From Streptomyces sp. NBC_01288 (GTDB lineage Bacteria; Actinomycetota; Actinomycetes; Streptomycetales; Streptomycetaceae), in NCBI RefSeq assembly GCF_035982055.1, contig NZ_CP108427.1, positions 8,183,001-8,247,000 on the forward strand: a stretch of DNA of 64,000 bases, written 5' to 3'. Positions 18,121-26,748 of this stretch are shown piece after piece (within the stretch, counting starts at the first letter, position 1; the number at the start of each line of letters is the position of its first letter). The position numbers were made by a program, and so were the translations under genes. Below the pieces are notes generated by a model that was not told where the DNA came from, made no database searches, and saw only the letters and a list, made by a program, of their open reading frames with translations.

Positions 18121-20658
18121 GTGGGGCATGGAGTGCCGGAACTCGTACTGGAATTGAATGGACGGACCTGGACGCTCGACGCGTCCAGGCCCTACTCCCT
18201 CGGACGTGATCCGCAGGGGGACGTCGTGGTCGACGACGCCAGGGTCTCCTGGCGGCACGCCACGATCAGCTGGGGCGGCCGGAGTTGGGTCATCGACGAC
18301 CACGGCAGCACCAACGGCACGTTCGTGCAGGGCCAGCGCATCCATCAGATGGAGATCGGCCCTGGCTCGTCCGTGTACCTGGGCAACGCGACCGACGGCC
18401 CGCGCCTGAACCTCTCAGGTGCCGCGGCCGCCGTGGCGACGCCGCAGGCCCAGCCGCAGCAACAGCCCTACGCCGCACAGGGCGCGGGCCCCGGTTGGGC
18501 GCAGCAGGCACCGTCGCAGCAGGCCCCGGCCCCGGCGCAGACGCCCGAGCAGCAGCGTTACCAGCCGCCGCCGGCCGCCGCGAACATTCCGCCGCAGCAG
18601 GGATCCGGCGTCGGCGCGGGGGCGCCGTCGGTCTACGGCGACCGAAGCCCGACCACGTTCCACCAGTTCTCGCTGGGGCGCGTGATGCGCATCGGCCGTG
18701 CGCTGGAGAACGAGTTGGTGGTCTCCGACCTCCAGGTCTCGCGCCACCACGCCGAGTTCCACGCGACGCCCGACGGCCGCTTCGAGATCCGTGACCTGGG
18801 CTCGCACAACGGCACGTACGTCAACGGCCAGCCGATCACCAAGGGCGGCTCCGCGCTGCTCGGCCCGAACGACATCGTCGGCGTCGGCCACTCCACGTTC
18901 CGCCTGGTCGGCGACCGGCTCGAAGAGTTCGTCGACACCGGTGAAATCTCCTTCTCCGCACGGCACTTGACCGTCGAGGTCGACGGCGGCAAGCAGATCC
19001 TCAAGGACGTCTCCTTCGGCGTACCGGAGAAGTCGCTGATCGCGGTCATCGGCCCGTCCGGGTCCGGAAAGTCGACCCTGCTCAAGGCGCTCACCGGCTA
19101 CCGGCCCGCCAACCAGGGCGACGTCCTCTACGACAACCGGAACCTCTACAAGCAGTTCGCCGAGCTGCGCCAGCGCATCGGTCTGGTCCCGCAGGACGAC
19201 ATTCTGCACAAGGAACTGACCGTCAAGAAGGCCCTCAAGTACGCGGCCAAGCTGCGCTTCCCCGCCGACACCACGGGCGCCGAGCGCGAGGCCCGTATCG
19301 ACGAGGTGCTGCGCGAGCTGAAGCTCGACATCCACAAAGAGAAGAAGATCACCTCCCTCTCCGGCGGCCAGCGCAAGCGCGTCTCGGTGGCCCTGGAACT
19401 CCTCACCAAGCCCTCGCTGATCTTCCTGGACGAGCCCACCTCGGGCCTCGACCCGGGCATGGACCGCGATGTCATGCAGCTGCTGCGCGGCCTCGCCGAC
19501 GACGGCCGCACGGTTCTCGTCGTCACCCACTCCGTGGCCGAACTGGCGATCTGCGACAAGCTGTTGGTGATGGCACCGGGCGGCTCCGTCGCCTACTTCG
19601 GCCCGCCCGAGGAGGCGCTGAACTTCTTCGGCTACGACACCTGGGCCGACGTCTTCTCCGCCTTCGAGAACTACCGCGACTACGACTGGGCCGGGCGCTG
19701 GAAGGGCTCGCAGCACTACCAGATGTACGCCGCGGACATCGACGCGATTGCTCCGCAGTCCGTACAGATGCCGCCGATGCAGGCGATGAAGCCGCCGAAG
19801 CCGCAGGGCTGGATGTCCCAGTTCGTCACGCTGGTGCGCCGCTATGTCGGGGTGATCGCCTCCGACAAGGGCTTCCTGGCCCTGATGGTGATCCTGCCGG
19901 GCGTCCTGGGCGCGGTGAGCCTGCTCATCGACTCGGGCAACAGCCTGCTGCCCAACCCGCCCAGGGCGAACGGTCAGATCATCCCGAACGGCACGGCCAC
20001 CACGGTCCTGCTGATCCTCGCGGTCGGCGCGTGCTTCGCCGGCGCGGCCAACTCCGTCCGCGAGCTGATCAAGGAACGGGTCATCTACGAACGGGAGCGC
20101 GCGACCGGCCTGTCCCGTTCCGCGTACCTGATGTCCAAGGTGTTCGTGCTCGGTGTGATCACCGCGCTCCAGGGCCTGATGGTCGGCGTCATCGGCTTCG
20201 CCAGCCGCGAGATCCCGAAGCAGGGCCTGGTCCTCGGCACCCAGACCATGTTCGAACTCTGCATCCCGATCATGGGCCTCGGCTTCACCGCGATGATGTT
20301 CGGCCTGATCATCTCCTCGCTGGTGAAGACGGCCGAGAAGACCATGCCGCTGCTGGTCATGTTCGCGATCATCCAGGTCGTGTTCACCGGCTGCCTGTTC
20401 ACCCTGAACGGCGCGGTCGGCGTCAACCAGTTCTCGTTCCTGATGCCCTCGCGCTGGGCGGTCGGCGCCGCGGGCGCCACGCTGGACTTCAACAAGATCA
20501 GCCCGCCCAAGCCCGGCGACAGCACCGACCCGCTGTGGGAGCACACCGTCGGCGCCTGGGGCATGGACATGGCCGCCCTGATCGTCCTCGGCGTGATCTG
20601 CGGCTTCTTCGTGGCCCGCTTCCTGCGCCGCCACGAGCCCGAGGTCATGCGCAAGTAG
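18121..20658 (+). CDS. ABC-2 transporter with two N-terminal FHA domains (Rv1747-like)
   Basis: An 845-residue fused transporter. FHA domain 1 spans about residues 5-95 (YSLGRD, SWRHATI, GSTNGTF). A Gln/Pro/Ala linker follows. FHA domain 2 spans about 180-262 (RIGRALENELV, SRHHAEF, GSHNGTYVNG). The ATPase has Walker A GPSGSGKST at 311-319, signature LSGGQ at 413-417 and Walker B IFLDEPTSGLD. An ABC-2 permease with six helices fills the last 270 residues. The domain order is that of M. tuberculosis Rv1747, whose FHA domains bind phosphothreonine made by PknF. A GTG at 18133 is an alternative start. Confidence 0.94.
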   Translation: MGHGVPELVLELNGRTWTLDASRPYSLGRDPQGDVVVDDARVSWRHATISWGGRSWVIDDHGSTNGTFVQGQRIHQMEIGPGSSVYLGNATDGPRLNLSGAAAAVATPQAQPQQQPYAAQGAGPGWAQQAPSQQAPAPAQTPEQQRYQPPPAAANIPPQQGSGVGAGAPSVYGDRSPTTFHQFSLGRVMRIGRALENELVVSDLQVSRHHAEFHATPDGRFEIRDLGSHNGTYVNGQPITKGGSALLGPNDIVGVGHSTFRLVGDRLEEFVDTGEISFSARHLTVEVDGGKQILKDVSFGVPEKSLIAVIGPSGSGKSTLLKALTGYRPANQGDVLYDNRNLYKQFAELRQRIGLVPQDDILHKELTVKKALKYAAKLRFPADTTGAEREARIDEVLRELKLDIHKEKKITSLSGGQRKRVSVALELLTKPSLIFLDEPTSGLDPGMDRDVMQLLRGLADDGRTVLVVTHSVAELAICDKLLVMAPGGSVAYFGPPEEALNFFGYDTWADVFSAFENYRDYDWAGRWKGSQHYQMYAADIDAIAPQSVQMPPMQAMKPPKPQGWMSQFVTLVRRYVGVIASDKGFLALMVILPGVLGAVSLLIDSGNSLLPNPPRANGQIIPNGTATTVLLILAVGACFAGAANSVRELIKERVIYERERATGLSRSAYLMSKVFVLGVITALQGLMVGVIGFASREIPKQGLVLGTQTMFELCIPIMGLGFTAMMFGLIISSLVKTAEKTMPLLVMFAIIQVVFTGCLFTLNGAVGVNQFSFLMPSRWAVGAAGATLDFNKISPPKPGDSTDPLWEHTVGAWGMDMAALIVLGVICGFFVARFLRRHEPEVMRK

Positions 20659-20683
20659 CCGTTCCGCAACGGCTGTTCAGCTA

Positions 20684-20732
20684 CGACGCCGAAGGGCGGC
20701 GCCCCTGGTGGGGGTGCCGCCCTTCGGCGTCG
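20684..20732. terminator. Bidirectional terminator
   Basis: A 17-bp perfect stem (20684-20700 with 20716-20732), extended inward, between the convergent ABC transporter and transglycosylase genes. Confidence 0.85.
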
Positions 20733-20774
20733 ATACCGAGACCCAGAGGTCCGCCGGAGGCCTCGGTACGCGTC

Positions 20775-21539
20775 TCAGTACGCGCTGTTGACGTTGTCGA
20801 TCGAGCCGTACCGGTCGGCCGCGTAGTTGGCGGCGGCGGTGATGTTGGCGACCGGGTCGTAGATGTTCGACGAGGTACCGGAGACGTGGTACGCGTTGAA
20901 CGTCGGCTGGATGACCTGGAGCAGACCGATCGACGGGGTGCCGTTGACCGCGTTGACGTCCCAGCCGTTGATGGCGCTCGGGTTGCCCGAGGACTCCCGC
21001 ATGATGTTCTTGTACAGGCCGTTGTACGAGCCCGGGATGCCCTTCTGCTTCATGATCGCCAGGGCGTGGTTGATCCAGCCGTTGAGGTTGTTGGAGTACG
21101 TCGTCGCGGCGACGGGCTGGATCTTGACGCGCTCGGTGGAGCGGCTCGCGGCCTTCTTGGCCTTGCGCGCGGCCTCCGCCTTCTTCTTGGCGGCGGCTTC
21201 GGCGGCGGCCTTCTTCTTCGCGGCGGCGTCGACCTTGGCCTTCGCCGCCTTCGCCTTGGCGTCGGCCTTCGCCTGGATCGCCTCGGTCTTCACACTGGCA
21301 CCGGCGAGCTGGTCGGTGACGCTGGCCTTGACGCCCTTGATGGGCTCCGAGCTGTACGCGATCTTCGTCGAGGTCGCGGCGTCGCTCGTGGTCGTCCCCG
21401 CGTCGCCGGGCACCGCGGAGAAGGCGAGGGCGGCGGCGCCGAGCGTGGCGACACCGGCGAGCGCGATCTTGTGCCGCTTCGTCAGCTTGTTCAGCTTGGT
21501 CAGGCGACTATGACCAGGAGTGTTCGAGTTCTTGGGCAT
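20775..21539 (-). CDS. Secreted lytic transglycosylase (SLT domain)
   Basis: A 254-residue exported cell-wall hydrolase. The N-terminus is basic (RLTKLNKLTKRHK) with a hydrophobic helix (IALAGVATLGAAALAFSAV), a signal peptide or anchor. Residues 85-150 are an Ala/Lys-rich, probably helical linker. The C-terminal 100 residues form an SLT domain with the catalytic Glu in IMRESSGNP and the GLLQVIQPTF motif. SLT enzymes cleave the MurNAc-GlcNAc bond of peptidoglycan. The ATG at 21539 starts PKNSNTPG. A folded leader lies immediately upstream, suggesting RNA-level control. Confidence 0.9.
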   Translation of the reverse strand: MPKNSNTPGHSRLTKLNKLTKRHKIALAGVATLGAAALAFSAVPGDAGTTTSDAATSTKIAYSSEPIKGVKASVTDQLAGASVKTEAIQAKADAKAKAAKAKVDAAAKKKAAAEAAAKKKAEAARKAKKAASRSTERVKIQPVAATTYSNNLNGWINHALAIMKQKGIPGSYNGLYKNIMRESSGNPSAINGWDVNAVNGTPSIGLLQVIQPTFNAYHVSGTSSNIYDPVANITAAANYAADRYGSIDNVNSAY

Positions 21540-21569
21540 GGCGGATGGACCTCTTCGAATTGCGCGGAG

Positions 21570-21645
21570 GTCGCTCACCGTCCGGCGGGGGACGCGGGTG
21601 CTTCCGGCACAAACGCCGCGGACGGGATCCGCGGCGCTGAGCGAC
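21570..21645 (-). promoter_or_regulatory. Structured 5' leader of the transglycosylase gene (candidate riboswitch)
   Basis: On the minus strand an 8-bp closing stem (21638-21645 with 21570-21577) encloses a perfect 9-bp hairpin (21614-21622 with 21628-21636) and a further C-rich segment. The 3' end lies 30 nt before the start codon. This looks like a compact folded RNA. c-di-AMP (ydaO-type) riboswitches precede cell-wall hydrolase genes such as rpfA in Streptomyces, so that class is the first to test. I could not confirm its consensus by eye. Confidence 0.45.
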
Positions 21646-21838
21646 GGCTGCAATTCTTAGCGGCCGCAAAAACCCCTGGCAAAGGTGTGACGTACGATCC
21701 CGGGTAGTTGACCGGTCCAGGGCAAAACGGGACAGACGGGACCGTACGTCCCGCTCAGGCGGGGCGCCCATATCTCCTATGTCCGCTAGTACGTGATCTG
21801 CGCCCTATGTGCGGGCTCACATCGACCGCACATCAACC

Positions 21839-23080
21839 TCACCCGCAGTTGCGGGAGCAATGCACCGTGTGAGGACCCTCCTCCGGGAGGATGAGATGCA
21901 CGTCCCCGAACTCGTGCCACAGGTAGAGCCCGCGCAGCGCCTCCTCATAACTCCGGCCTACGGCAGTCCGCCCGGCGACCGCCTCCAGCATCAGCAGATG
22001 CGAGGCCTCCGGCTCGTGCAGCCCCGTCAGCAGCCCGTCCACGACCCGCACACCTCGCTCCGGCGTCACGACGAGATCCGTCCAGCCCGCACGCGCGCGT
22101 ACGACCCCGTCGACCCCGGCGGCGGACTCGACGGCCCGCACGGCGGTGGTCCCGACCGCGATCACCCGCCCGTCCCCGGCCCGGGCCGCGTTGATCAACC
22201 GGGCCGACACCTCCGACACCGCGAACCGCTCCGGATACGGCGGCTCATGCACCTCGGCCGACGCCACCCCGGTGTGCAGCGTGATCGGCGCGAACTGCAC
22301 CCCCCGACTCACCAGCTCCGCCACCAGCCGCGCGGTGAAGGGCCGCGCCGCACTGGGCATCTCCGCACTGCCCGACCCGTCCTCCGTGGGCAGCGAGAAC
22401 ACCGTCTGGTAGACGGAGAGCGGCTGATCGCGCTCCGTATAGGAGTAACGAATGGGCCGCCCGTGCTCCCGGAGCAGTGCGGCCACGCTCGACACCGGCC
22501 CTCCAGGCCCGGGCGTCCCGAAGCCCGGCGACTCCGCCCCGGGCACGTCCGGGCCCACCGCCTCCGGCTCCGCGGCACTCGTCCCGGGCACGGCCGGCCC
22601 CGGGGCTGCCGTCCTCGGCGTCCCGGGCTCGGGTGCTCCCAGGTCCGGCACCAGCGCCCGCGCCCACCACAACCGCTCACCCCGCCCGCTCAGCGGCTCC
22701 TCCAGGACCAGCCGCACCCCTCCAGGCAGCCGCACCTCCACACCGGCCGGGCCGCCCGCACGCGCGCGTGTGGTGCCCTTTCCGTCCGGCTCCCGCAGCT
22801 CGACCGCCCACCGCCCGTCATCGCCCCGCGTGGAGAAATGCACCACCACGCGTGCGTGCCCGATCCACCCGTCCACCGCCGCGGCGAGCGTCGGCGACGT
22901 GTTCACGACCAGCAGATCCCCGGCCCGCAGCAGCCGAGGCAGTTCCACGAACGCGTGATGCGACACCTCGGTACCCCGCGACACGAGCAGTCGTACGGCG
23001 TCCCGGTCGAGCCCGGGCCCGCGCTGCTCGGCGGGCACGCGCGCGGACAGTTCCTCCGGGACCCGCACGGCCACGGTCAT
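21839..23080 (-). CDS. queA: S-adenosylmethionine:tRNA ribosyltransferase-isomerase-like protein QueA
   Basis: A 413-residue QueA-family protein, the enzyme that adds the SAM ribosyl moiety to preQ1-tRNA in queuosine synthesis. Family segments include LLVVNTSPTLAA near residue 60, the YQTVFSLPTEDGSGSAEMPSA-like region, FAPITLHTGVAS and the C-terminal YEEALRGLYLWHEFGDVHLIL region. Residues of about 147-195 are a Pro/Gly/Ala-rich low-complexity insert not found in standard QueA. The ATG overlaps the stop of the upstream SDR gene (ATGA), with GGAGGAGCG in front. No other queuosine gene is visible in the window. Confidence 0.85.
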   Translation of the reverse strand: MTVAVRVPEELSARVPAEQRGPGLDRDAVRLLVSRGTEVSHHAFVELPRLLRAGDLLVVNTSPTLAAAVDGWIGHARVVVHFSTRGDDGRWAVELREPDGKGTTRARAGGPAGVEVRLPGGVRLVLEEPLSGRGERLWWARALVPDLGAPEPGTPRTAAPGPAVPGTSAAEPEAVGPDVPGAESPGFGTPGPGGPVSSVAALLREHGRPIRYSYTERDQPLSVYQTVFSLPTEDGSGSAEMPSAARPFTARLVAELVSRGVQFAPITLHTGVASAEVHEPPYPERFAVSEVSARLINAARAGDGRVIAVGTTAVRAVESAAGVDGVVRARAGWTDLVVTPERGVRVVDGLLTGLHEPEASHLLMLEAVAGRTAVGRSYEEALRGLYLWHEFGDVHLILPEEGPHTVHCSRNCG

Positions 23081-23772
23081 CGCTCCTCCAGGAGGGCCGG
23101 TGCGCCGTAGCGCCCGCTCGCCGGACGCTCGTCCAGCAGTCGTAGGAAGGCCGGTACCACGGAGGTCGGCGACGGCCGGGGATCGTCGTCGTCCGGTACG
23201 GCCGCCGCGTACAGGTCCGTGCCCATGTCTCCGGGGTCGACCGCCCACACCCGCAGTCCGGGTTCCTCGGCGCCGAGCACGGCCGCGAGATGGTCGAGGG
23301 CAGCCTTGGACGCCCCGTAGCCGCCCCACGTCTCGTACGCCTCCGCCGCCGCGTCCGAGCTGACCGCGATCACCGCACCCGCCCGCGAGGCCCGCAGCGG
23401 CGGCAGCGCCTCCTGGACCAGCCCCAGCGCGGCCACCACGTTCACCTCCAGCGCCCGCCGCAACCCGTCCAGGGGCAGCTCCTCCAGGCGTACGAGCGGC
23501 TCGGCGCCCAGCGCGCTCGCGTTGCTGACGACCAGGTCGACGCCGCCCAGCTTCCCCGCCGCGGCCACCAGCTCGGCCCGGTGAACGGCGTCCGTGACAT
23601 CCCCGGGAACGGCCTCCACGCGCGTGCCGTACGCGGCGACGGCAACCGCGGCTTCTGTGAGCACCCCCTCGGTCCTGGCGTCGAGCACCAGGTCCCAGCC
23701 CCGCTCGGCCAGGGCCTCGGCGAGTGCCCGCCCCAGTCCCTTGGACGCTCCCGTGATGATCGCTACCGACAT
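23077..23772 (-). CDS. SDR family oxidoreductase
   Basis: A 231-residue short-chain dehydrogenase. The nucleotide motif GASKGLG is at residues 8-14, the SNASALG segment replaces the usual NNAG, and the active-site Tyr and Lys are in YGASK. The protein is coupled to queA by a 4-bp overlap. The substrate is unknown. The ATG at 23772 follows GAGGGGACGTGTGTGTC; a GTG a few codons upstream is an alternative. The tight coupling with queA suggests a shared pathway or merely shared transcription; the sequence does not decide. Confidence 0.9.
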   Translation of the reverse strand: MSVAIITGASKGLGRALAEALAERGWDLVLDARTEGVLTEAAVAVAAYGTRVEAVPGDVTDAVHRAELVAAAGKLGGVDLVVSNASALGAEPLVRLEELPLDGLRRALEVNVVAALGLVQEALPPLRASRAGAVIAVSSDAAAEAYETWGGYGASKAALDHLAAVLGAEEPGLRVWAVDPGDMGTDLYAAAVPDDDDPRPSPTSVVPAFLRLLDERPASGRYGAPALLEER

Positions 23773-23957
23773 GACACACACGTCCCCTCGTCCACTACGC
23801 CTCCGTCGGCGTGCCCCCAACGTAGGAACGGGACCGCCCCCGCCGCGTCGGGCCCGGGCCGCATCCACAGGGGCCCTTCGCCCTAGGTCCACCGGACCAG
23901 ACGACGGCCGTCACCGGCCCGATCCGCGTTGTCAGACCCCGCCGGTACCGTGAGGAC

Positions 23958-25103
23958 ATGAGTCAAGGTCCACGGTCCGGCCTCGCGGCGGTGAGTTCCG
24001 CGCTGCTGGCCATGAGCAGGCATCTGGAGGTGCGCGACGTCCTCAAGACGATCGTCGCCTCGGCCCGCGAGCTGCTCGACGCGCAGTACGCCGCCCTCGG
24101 CGTCCCCGACGACCACGGCGGCTTCGCCCAGTTCGTGGTCGACGGTGTCAGCGACGCCCAGTGGAAGGCCATCGGCCCGCTCCCGCGCCAGCACGGCATC
24201 CTCGCCGCGATGCTGCACGAGGCCAAGGCCGAGCGCCTCGCGGACGTGCGCAAGGACCCGCGCTTCGAAGGCTGGCCCTCGGCCCACCCCGACATGTCCG
24301 ACTTCCTGGGCCTGCCCATCCGCGACGACGACGAGGTCATCGGCGCGCTCTTCCTCGCCAACAAGAACTGCCCCAAGCGGGACGGCAGTTGCGGCTTCAC
24401 CGAGGAGGACGAGGAACTCCTCTCCATCCTCGCCCAGCACGCGGCCATCGCCCTCACCAACGCCCGCCTGTACGAGCGCAGCCGCGAGTTGACCATCGCC
24501 GAGGAACGCTCCCGCCTGGCCCACGAACTGCACGACGCGGTGGCCCAGAAGCTGTTCTCGCTCCGCCTCACCGCACAGGCCGCCGCCACCCTCGTGGACC
24601 GCGACCCCTCCCGCGCCAAGGGCGAACTCCAGCAGGTGGCCGCGCTCGCCGCCGAGGCCGCGGACGAACTGCGCGCCGCAGTGGTCGAGTTGCGCCCCGC
24701 CGCCCTCGACGAGGACGGACTGATCGCCACCCTGCGCACCCAGATCCAGGTCCTCGACCGCGCCCACACCGCGCGCGTGACCTTCACCGGCCGCGGCTTC
24801 CGCGCCGTTCCCGCCGCCCAGGAGGAGGCCCTGCTCCGCGTCGCCCAGGAGGCCCTGCACAACGCGCTGCGCCACTCCGGCGCGGAGCACGTCGCCGTGA
24901 CCCTGGAGCGGCACGGCTGCGGAGCGGTCCTCCGGATCACCGACGACGGCAGCGGCTTCGAGCCCCAGTCGATCCGCCGCGCCGGACGCCACCTGGGGCT
25001 GGTCTCCATGCGGGACCGGACGAACGGCGTCGGCGGCACGCTGACCGTGGAATCGGCGCCCGGAAAGGGCACCACGATCGAGATGGAGGTCCCCGGTGGC
25101 TGA
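23958..25103 (+). CDS. GAF-domain sensor histidine kinase (HisKA_3 family)
   Basis: A 381-residue soluble sensor kinase. The GAF domain (about residues 25-165) contains the FLGLPIRDDDEVIGALFLANK core, resembling the GAF sensors of the DevS/DosT kinases. The HisKA_3 dimerisation helix carries the phosphoaccepting His192 in ELHDAVAQ. The ATPase domain has an N-box (ALHNALRHSGA) and the DDGSGF and GLVSMRDR G-boxes. No transmembrane helix is present, so the signal is intracellular. The response regulator gene overlaps its end by 8 bp. A haem or other ligand is possible but not shown by the sequence. Confidence 0.95.
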   Translation: MSQGPRSGLAAVSSALLAMSRHLEVRDVLKTIVASARELLDAQYAALGVPDDHGGFAQFVVDGVSDAQWKAIGPLPRQHGILAAMLHEAKAERLADVRKDPRFEGWPSAHPDMSDFLGLPIRDDDEVIGALFLANKNCPKRDGSCGFTEEDEELLSILAQHAAIALTNARLYERSRELTIAEERSRLAHELHDAVAQKLFSLRLTAQAAATLVDRDPSRAKGELQQVAALAAEAADELRAAVVELRPAALDEDGLIATLRTQIQVLDRAHTARVTFTGRGFRAVPAAQEEALLRVAQEALHNALRHSGAEHVAVTLERHGCGAVLRITDDGSGFEPQSIRRAGRHLGLVSMRDRTNGVGGTLTVESAPGKGTTIEMEVPGG

Positions 25104-25737
25104 ACCGATCAAGGTGCTCATCGTCGACGACCACCAGGTGGTCCGCCGGGGCCTGCGCACCTTCCTGGAGGTGCAGGACGACATCGAGGTCGTCGGCGAG
25201 GCGGCCGACGGTGCCGAAGGAGTCGCCCGCACCGAGGAGTTGAAGCCCGACGTCGTCCTCATGGACGTCAAGATGCCGGGCATGGACGGCATCGACGCGC
25301 TGCGCAGACTCCGCGAACTCGACCTCCCCGCGCGCGTGTTGATCGTCACCAGCTTCACCGAACAGCGCACGGTGATCCCGGCCCTGCGCGCGGGCGCCGC
25401 CGGATACGTCTACAAGGACGTGGACCCGGGCGCCCTGGCCGGCGCCATCCGCTCCGTCCACGCGGGCCACATCCTGCTCCAACCCGAGGTCGCAGGCGTC
25501 CTGTTGTCCCAGGAGGAGTCCAACTCGGGACAGGGCAGGGGCGGTTCGCTCACCGAGCGGGAGCGTGAGGTGCTCGGCCTGATCGCCGACGGCCGCTCCA
25601 ACCGCGAGATAGCCCGCGCCCTCGTGCTCTCCGAGAAGACGGTCAAGACCCACGTCTCGAACATCCTGATGAAACTCGACCTGGCGGACCGCACCCAGGC
25701 CGCCCTGTTCGCCGTACGCCACGGTCTGACCAGGTGA
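25096..25737 (+). CDS. NarL/LuxR family response regulator
   Basis: A 213-residue response regulator and the partner of the preceding kinase. The receiver domain has acidic residues Asp11 and Asp12, phosphorylation site Asp57 (VLMDVK), Thr85/Ser86 and Lys107. The C-terminal LuxR helix-turn-helix is in LTEREREVLGLIADGRSNREIA and the recognition helix follows in SEKTVKTHVSNIL. The start is a GTG inside the kinase gene, so the two are translationally coupled. The regulon is unknown; the chaplin genes begin 166 bp downstream and could be a target. Confidence 0.96.
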   Translation: MAEPIKVLIVDDHQVVRRGLRTFLEVQDDIEVVGEAADGAEGVARTEELKPDVVLMDVKMPGMDGIDALRRLRELDLPARVLIVTSFTEQRTVIPALRAGAAGYVYKDVDPGALAGAIRSVHAGHILLQPEVAGVLLSQEESNSGQGRGGSLTEREREVLGLIADGRSNREIARALVLSEKTVKTHVSNILMKLDLADRTQAALFAVRHGLTR

Positions 25738-25903
25738 GCGGTGTCGCAGTGGTGGCGTGACGGCAACACGGAGCGTCCCGTTCCGGGCTGAGATTCATAC
25801 CGTCGTGGGAATGTCCCTCGAATGGCGCATCCTTCGTGGATCTCCACCGTTCTCCAGTGCATGCTGCGGCGCCTGCCGCGGTGATCGCTAGGAGGGCTCA
25901 GAA

Positions 25904-26143
25904 GTGAAGAACCTGAAGAAGGCAGCGGCCGTGACGATGGTGGCCGGCGGGCTGGTGGCCGCCGGTGCCGGGCTGGCCTCCGCCGACGGCCTGGCGAACG
26001 GCCAGGCCGCCGGTTCGCCCGGCGTCGGCTCGGGCAACGTCATCCAGGTCCCGGTGCACGTCCCGGTGAACGCGGTCGGCAACAGCGTGAACGTCATCGG
26101 CGTCCTGAACCCCGCCTTCGGCAACCTGGGCGTCAACAGCTGA
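25904..26143 (+). CDS. chpE: Short chaplin lacking cysteines (ChpE-like)
   Basis: A 79-residue secreted surface protein: signal peptide (LKKAAAVTMVAGGLVAAGAGLASA) and one chaplin domain with PGVGSGN, VQVPVHVPVN-like and GNSVNVIGVLNPAFGN segments. Chaplins assemble into amyloid-like fibres that lower surface tension and coat aerial hyphae and spores. Most short chaplins have two cysteines in this domain; this one has none, as in ChpE of S. coelicolor. The GTG at 25904 follows AGGAGG at 25890-25895. It sits alone in front of a hairpin, beside a second chaplin. Confidence 0.94.
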   Translation: MKNLKKAAAVTMVAGGLVAAGAGLASADGLANGQAAGSPGVGSGNVIQVPVHVPVNAVGNSVNVIGVLNPAFGNLGVNS

Positions 26144-26169
26144 CGCACGTCGCTCCGCGACAGTGACCT

Positions 26170-26201
26170 CCGGCCTCCCAGGGCGCTCCCTGGGAGGCCG
26201 G
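26170..26201. terminator. Terminator after the first chaplin gene
   Basis: A perfect 14-bp stem (26170-26183 with 26188-26201) and CGCT loop, 27 bp after the stop. It separates the two chaplin genes into distinct transcripts. Confidence 0.8.
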
Positions 26202-26357
26202 TCCGCTCGTCACCTGGTCACCTGGTCGGCTTGTCGCGCCAATGATCCGAACGGGCAGTCAAACGCGGATGTCCGTGCCGTTTCCGCCGTTCCGTGCGTT
26301 GATCAGCGCACGACCCGCGGCCGGGTCGGTCACGCAATCGCAGGAGGAACGCTTCCC

Positions 26358-26597
26358 ATGAACATCGCCAAGAAGGCCGCTGTGGCCCTCACCGTCGCCG
26401 GTATCGCCGCCGGCGCCTCCGCCGGTGCCGCTTTCGCCGACGCCGGTGCCGACGGCGCGGCCGTGAAGTCCCCGGGTGTCGGTTCGGGCAACACCGTCCA
26501 GGTCCCGGTCCACGTCCCGGTCAACGTCGTCGGCGACAGCGTCAACGTCATCGGCCTGCTGAACCCCGCGTTCGGCAACAAGGGCATCAACGACTGA
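26358..26597 (+). CDS. Second short chaplin lacking cysteines
   Basis: A 79-residue chaplin with signal peptide (MNIAKKAAVALTVAGIAAGASAGAAFA as its span, residues 1-27) and one chaplin domain ending GLLNPAFGNKGIND. Like its neighbour it has no cysteine. The mature domains are very similar, pointing to tandem duplication, but the signal peptides and acidic tails differ. The ATG at 26358 follows AGGAGG at 26342-26347. A long terminator follows. Cysteine-less chaplins cannot form the usual disulfide and may act early in submerged or vegetative growth, as proposed for ChpE. Confidence 0.92.
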   Translation: MNIAKKAAVALTVAGIAAGASAGAAFADAGADGAAVKSPGVGSGNTVQVPVHVPVNVVGDSVNVIGLLNPAFGNKGIND

Positions 26598-26611
26598 CGC
26601 CCACACCACAA

Positions 26612-26655
26612 AAGAGGGGCCCCGCGAGTCAACGACGACTCGCGGGGCCCCTCTT
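26612..26655. terminator. Strong terminator after the second chaplin gene
   Basis: A 19-bp perfect stem (26612-26630 with 26637-26655) with a 6-base loop, flanked by an A-rich 5' side and a CTTCTT 3' side. It can act in both directions. Confidence 0.88.
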
Positions 26656-26679
26656 CTTGCATACAGGCCCGGCATTGTT

Positions 26680-26748
26680 CAGCCCGTCCGGCGTTTGAGG
26701 ACGAGGCCCCTTCAGGGCCGATCGGGGGTCTGGGGGCGGAGCCCCCAG
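26680..26748. repeat. Streptomyces intergenic repeat family element
   Basis: The stretch begins CCCGTCCGGCGTTTGAGGAC and ends in a hairpin of the GGGGTCTGGGGGC/GGAGCCCCCAG type. From general knowledge this is one of the most frequent intergenic repeats in Streptomyces genomes. It sits between convergent genes. Confidence 0.7.
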
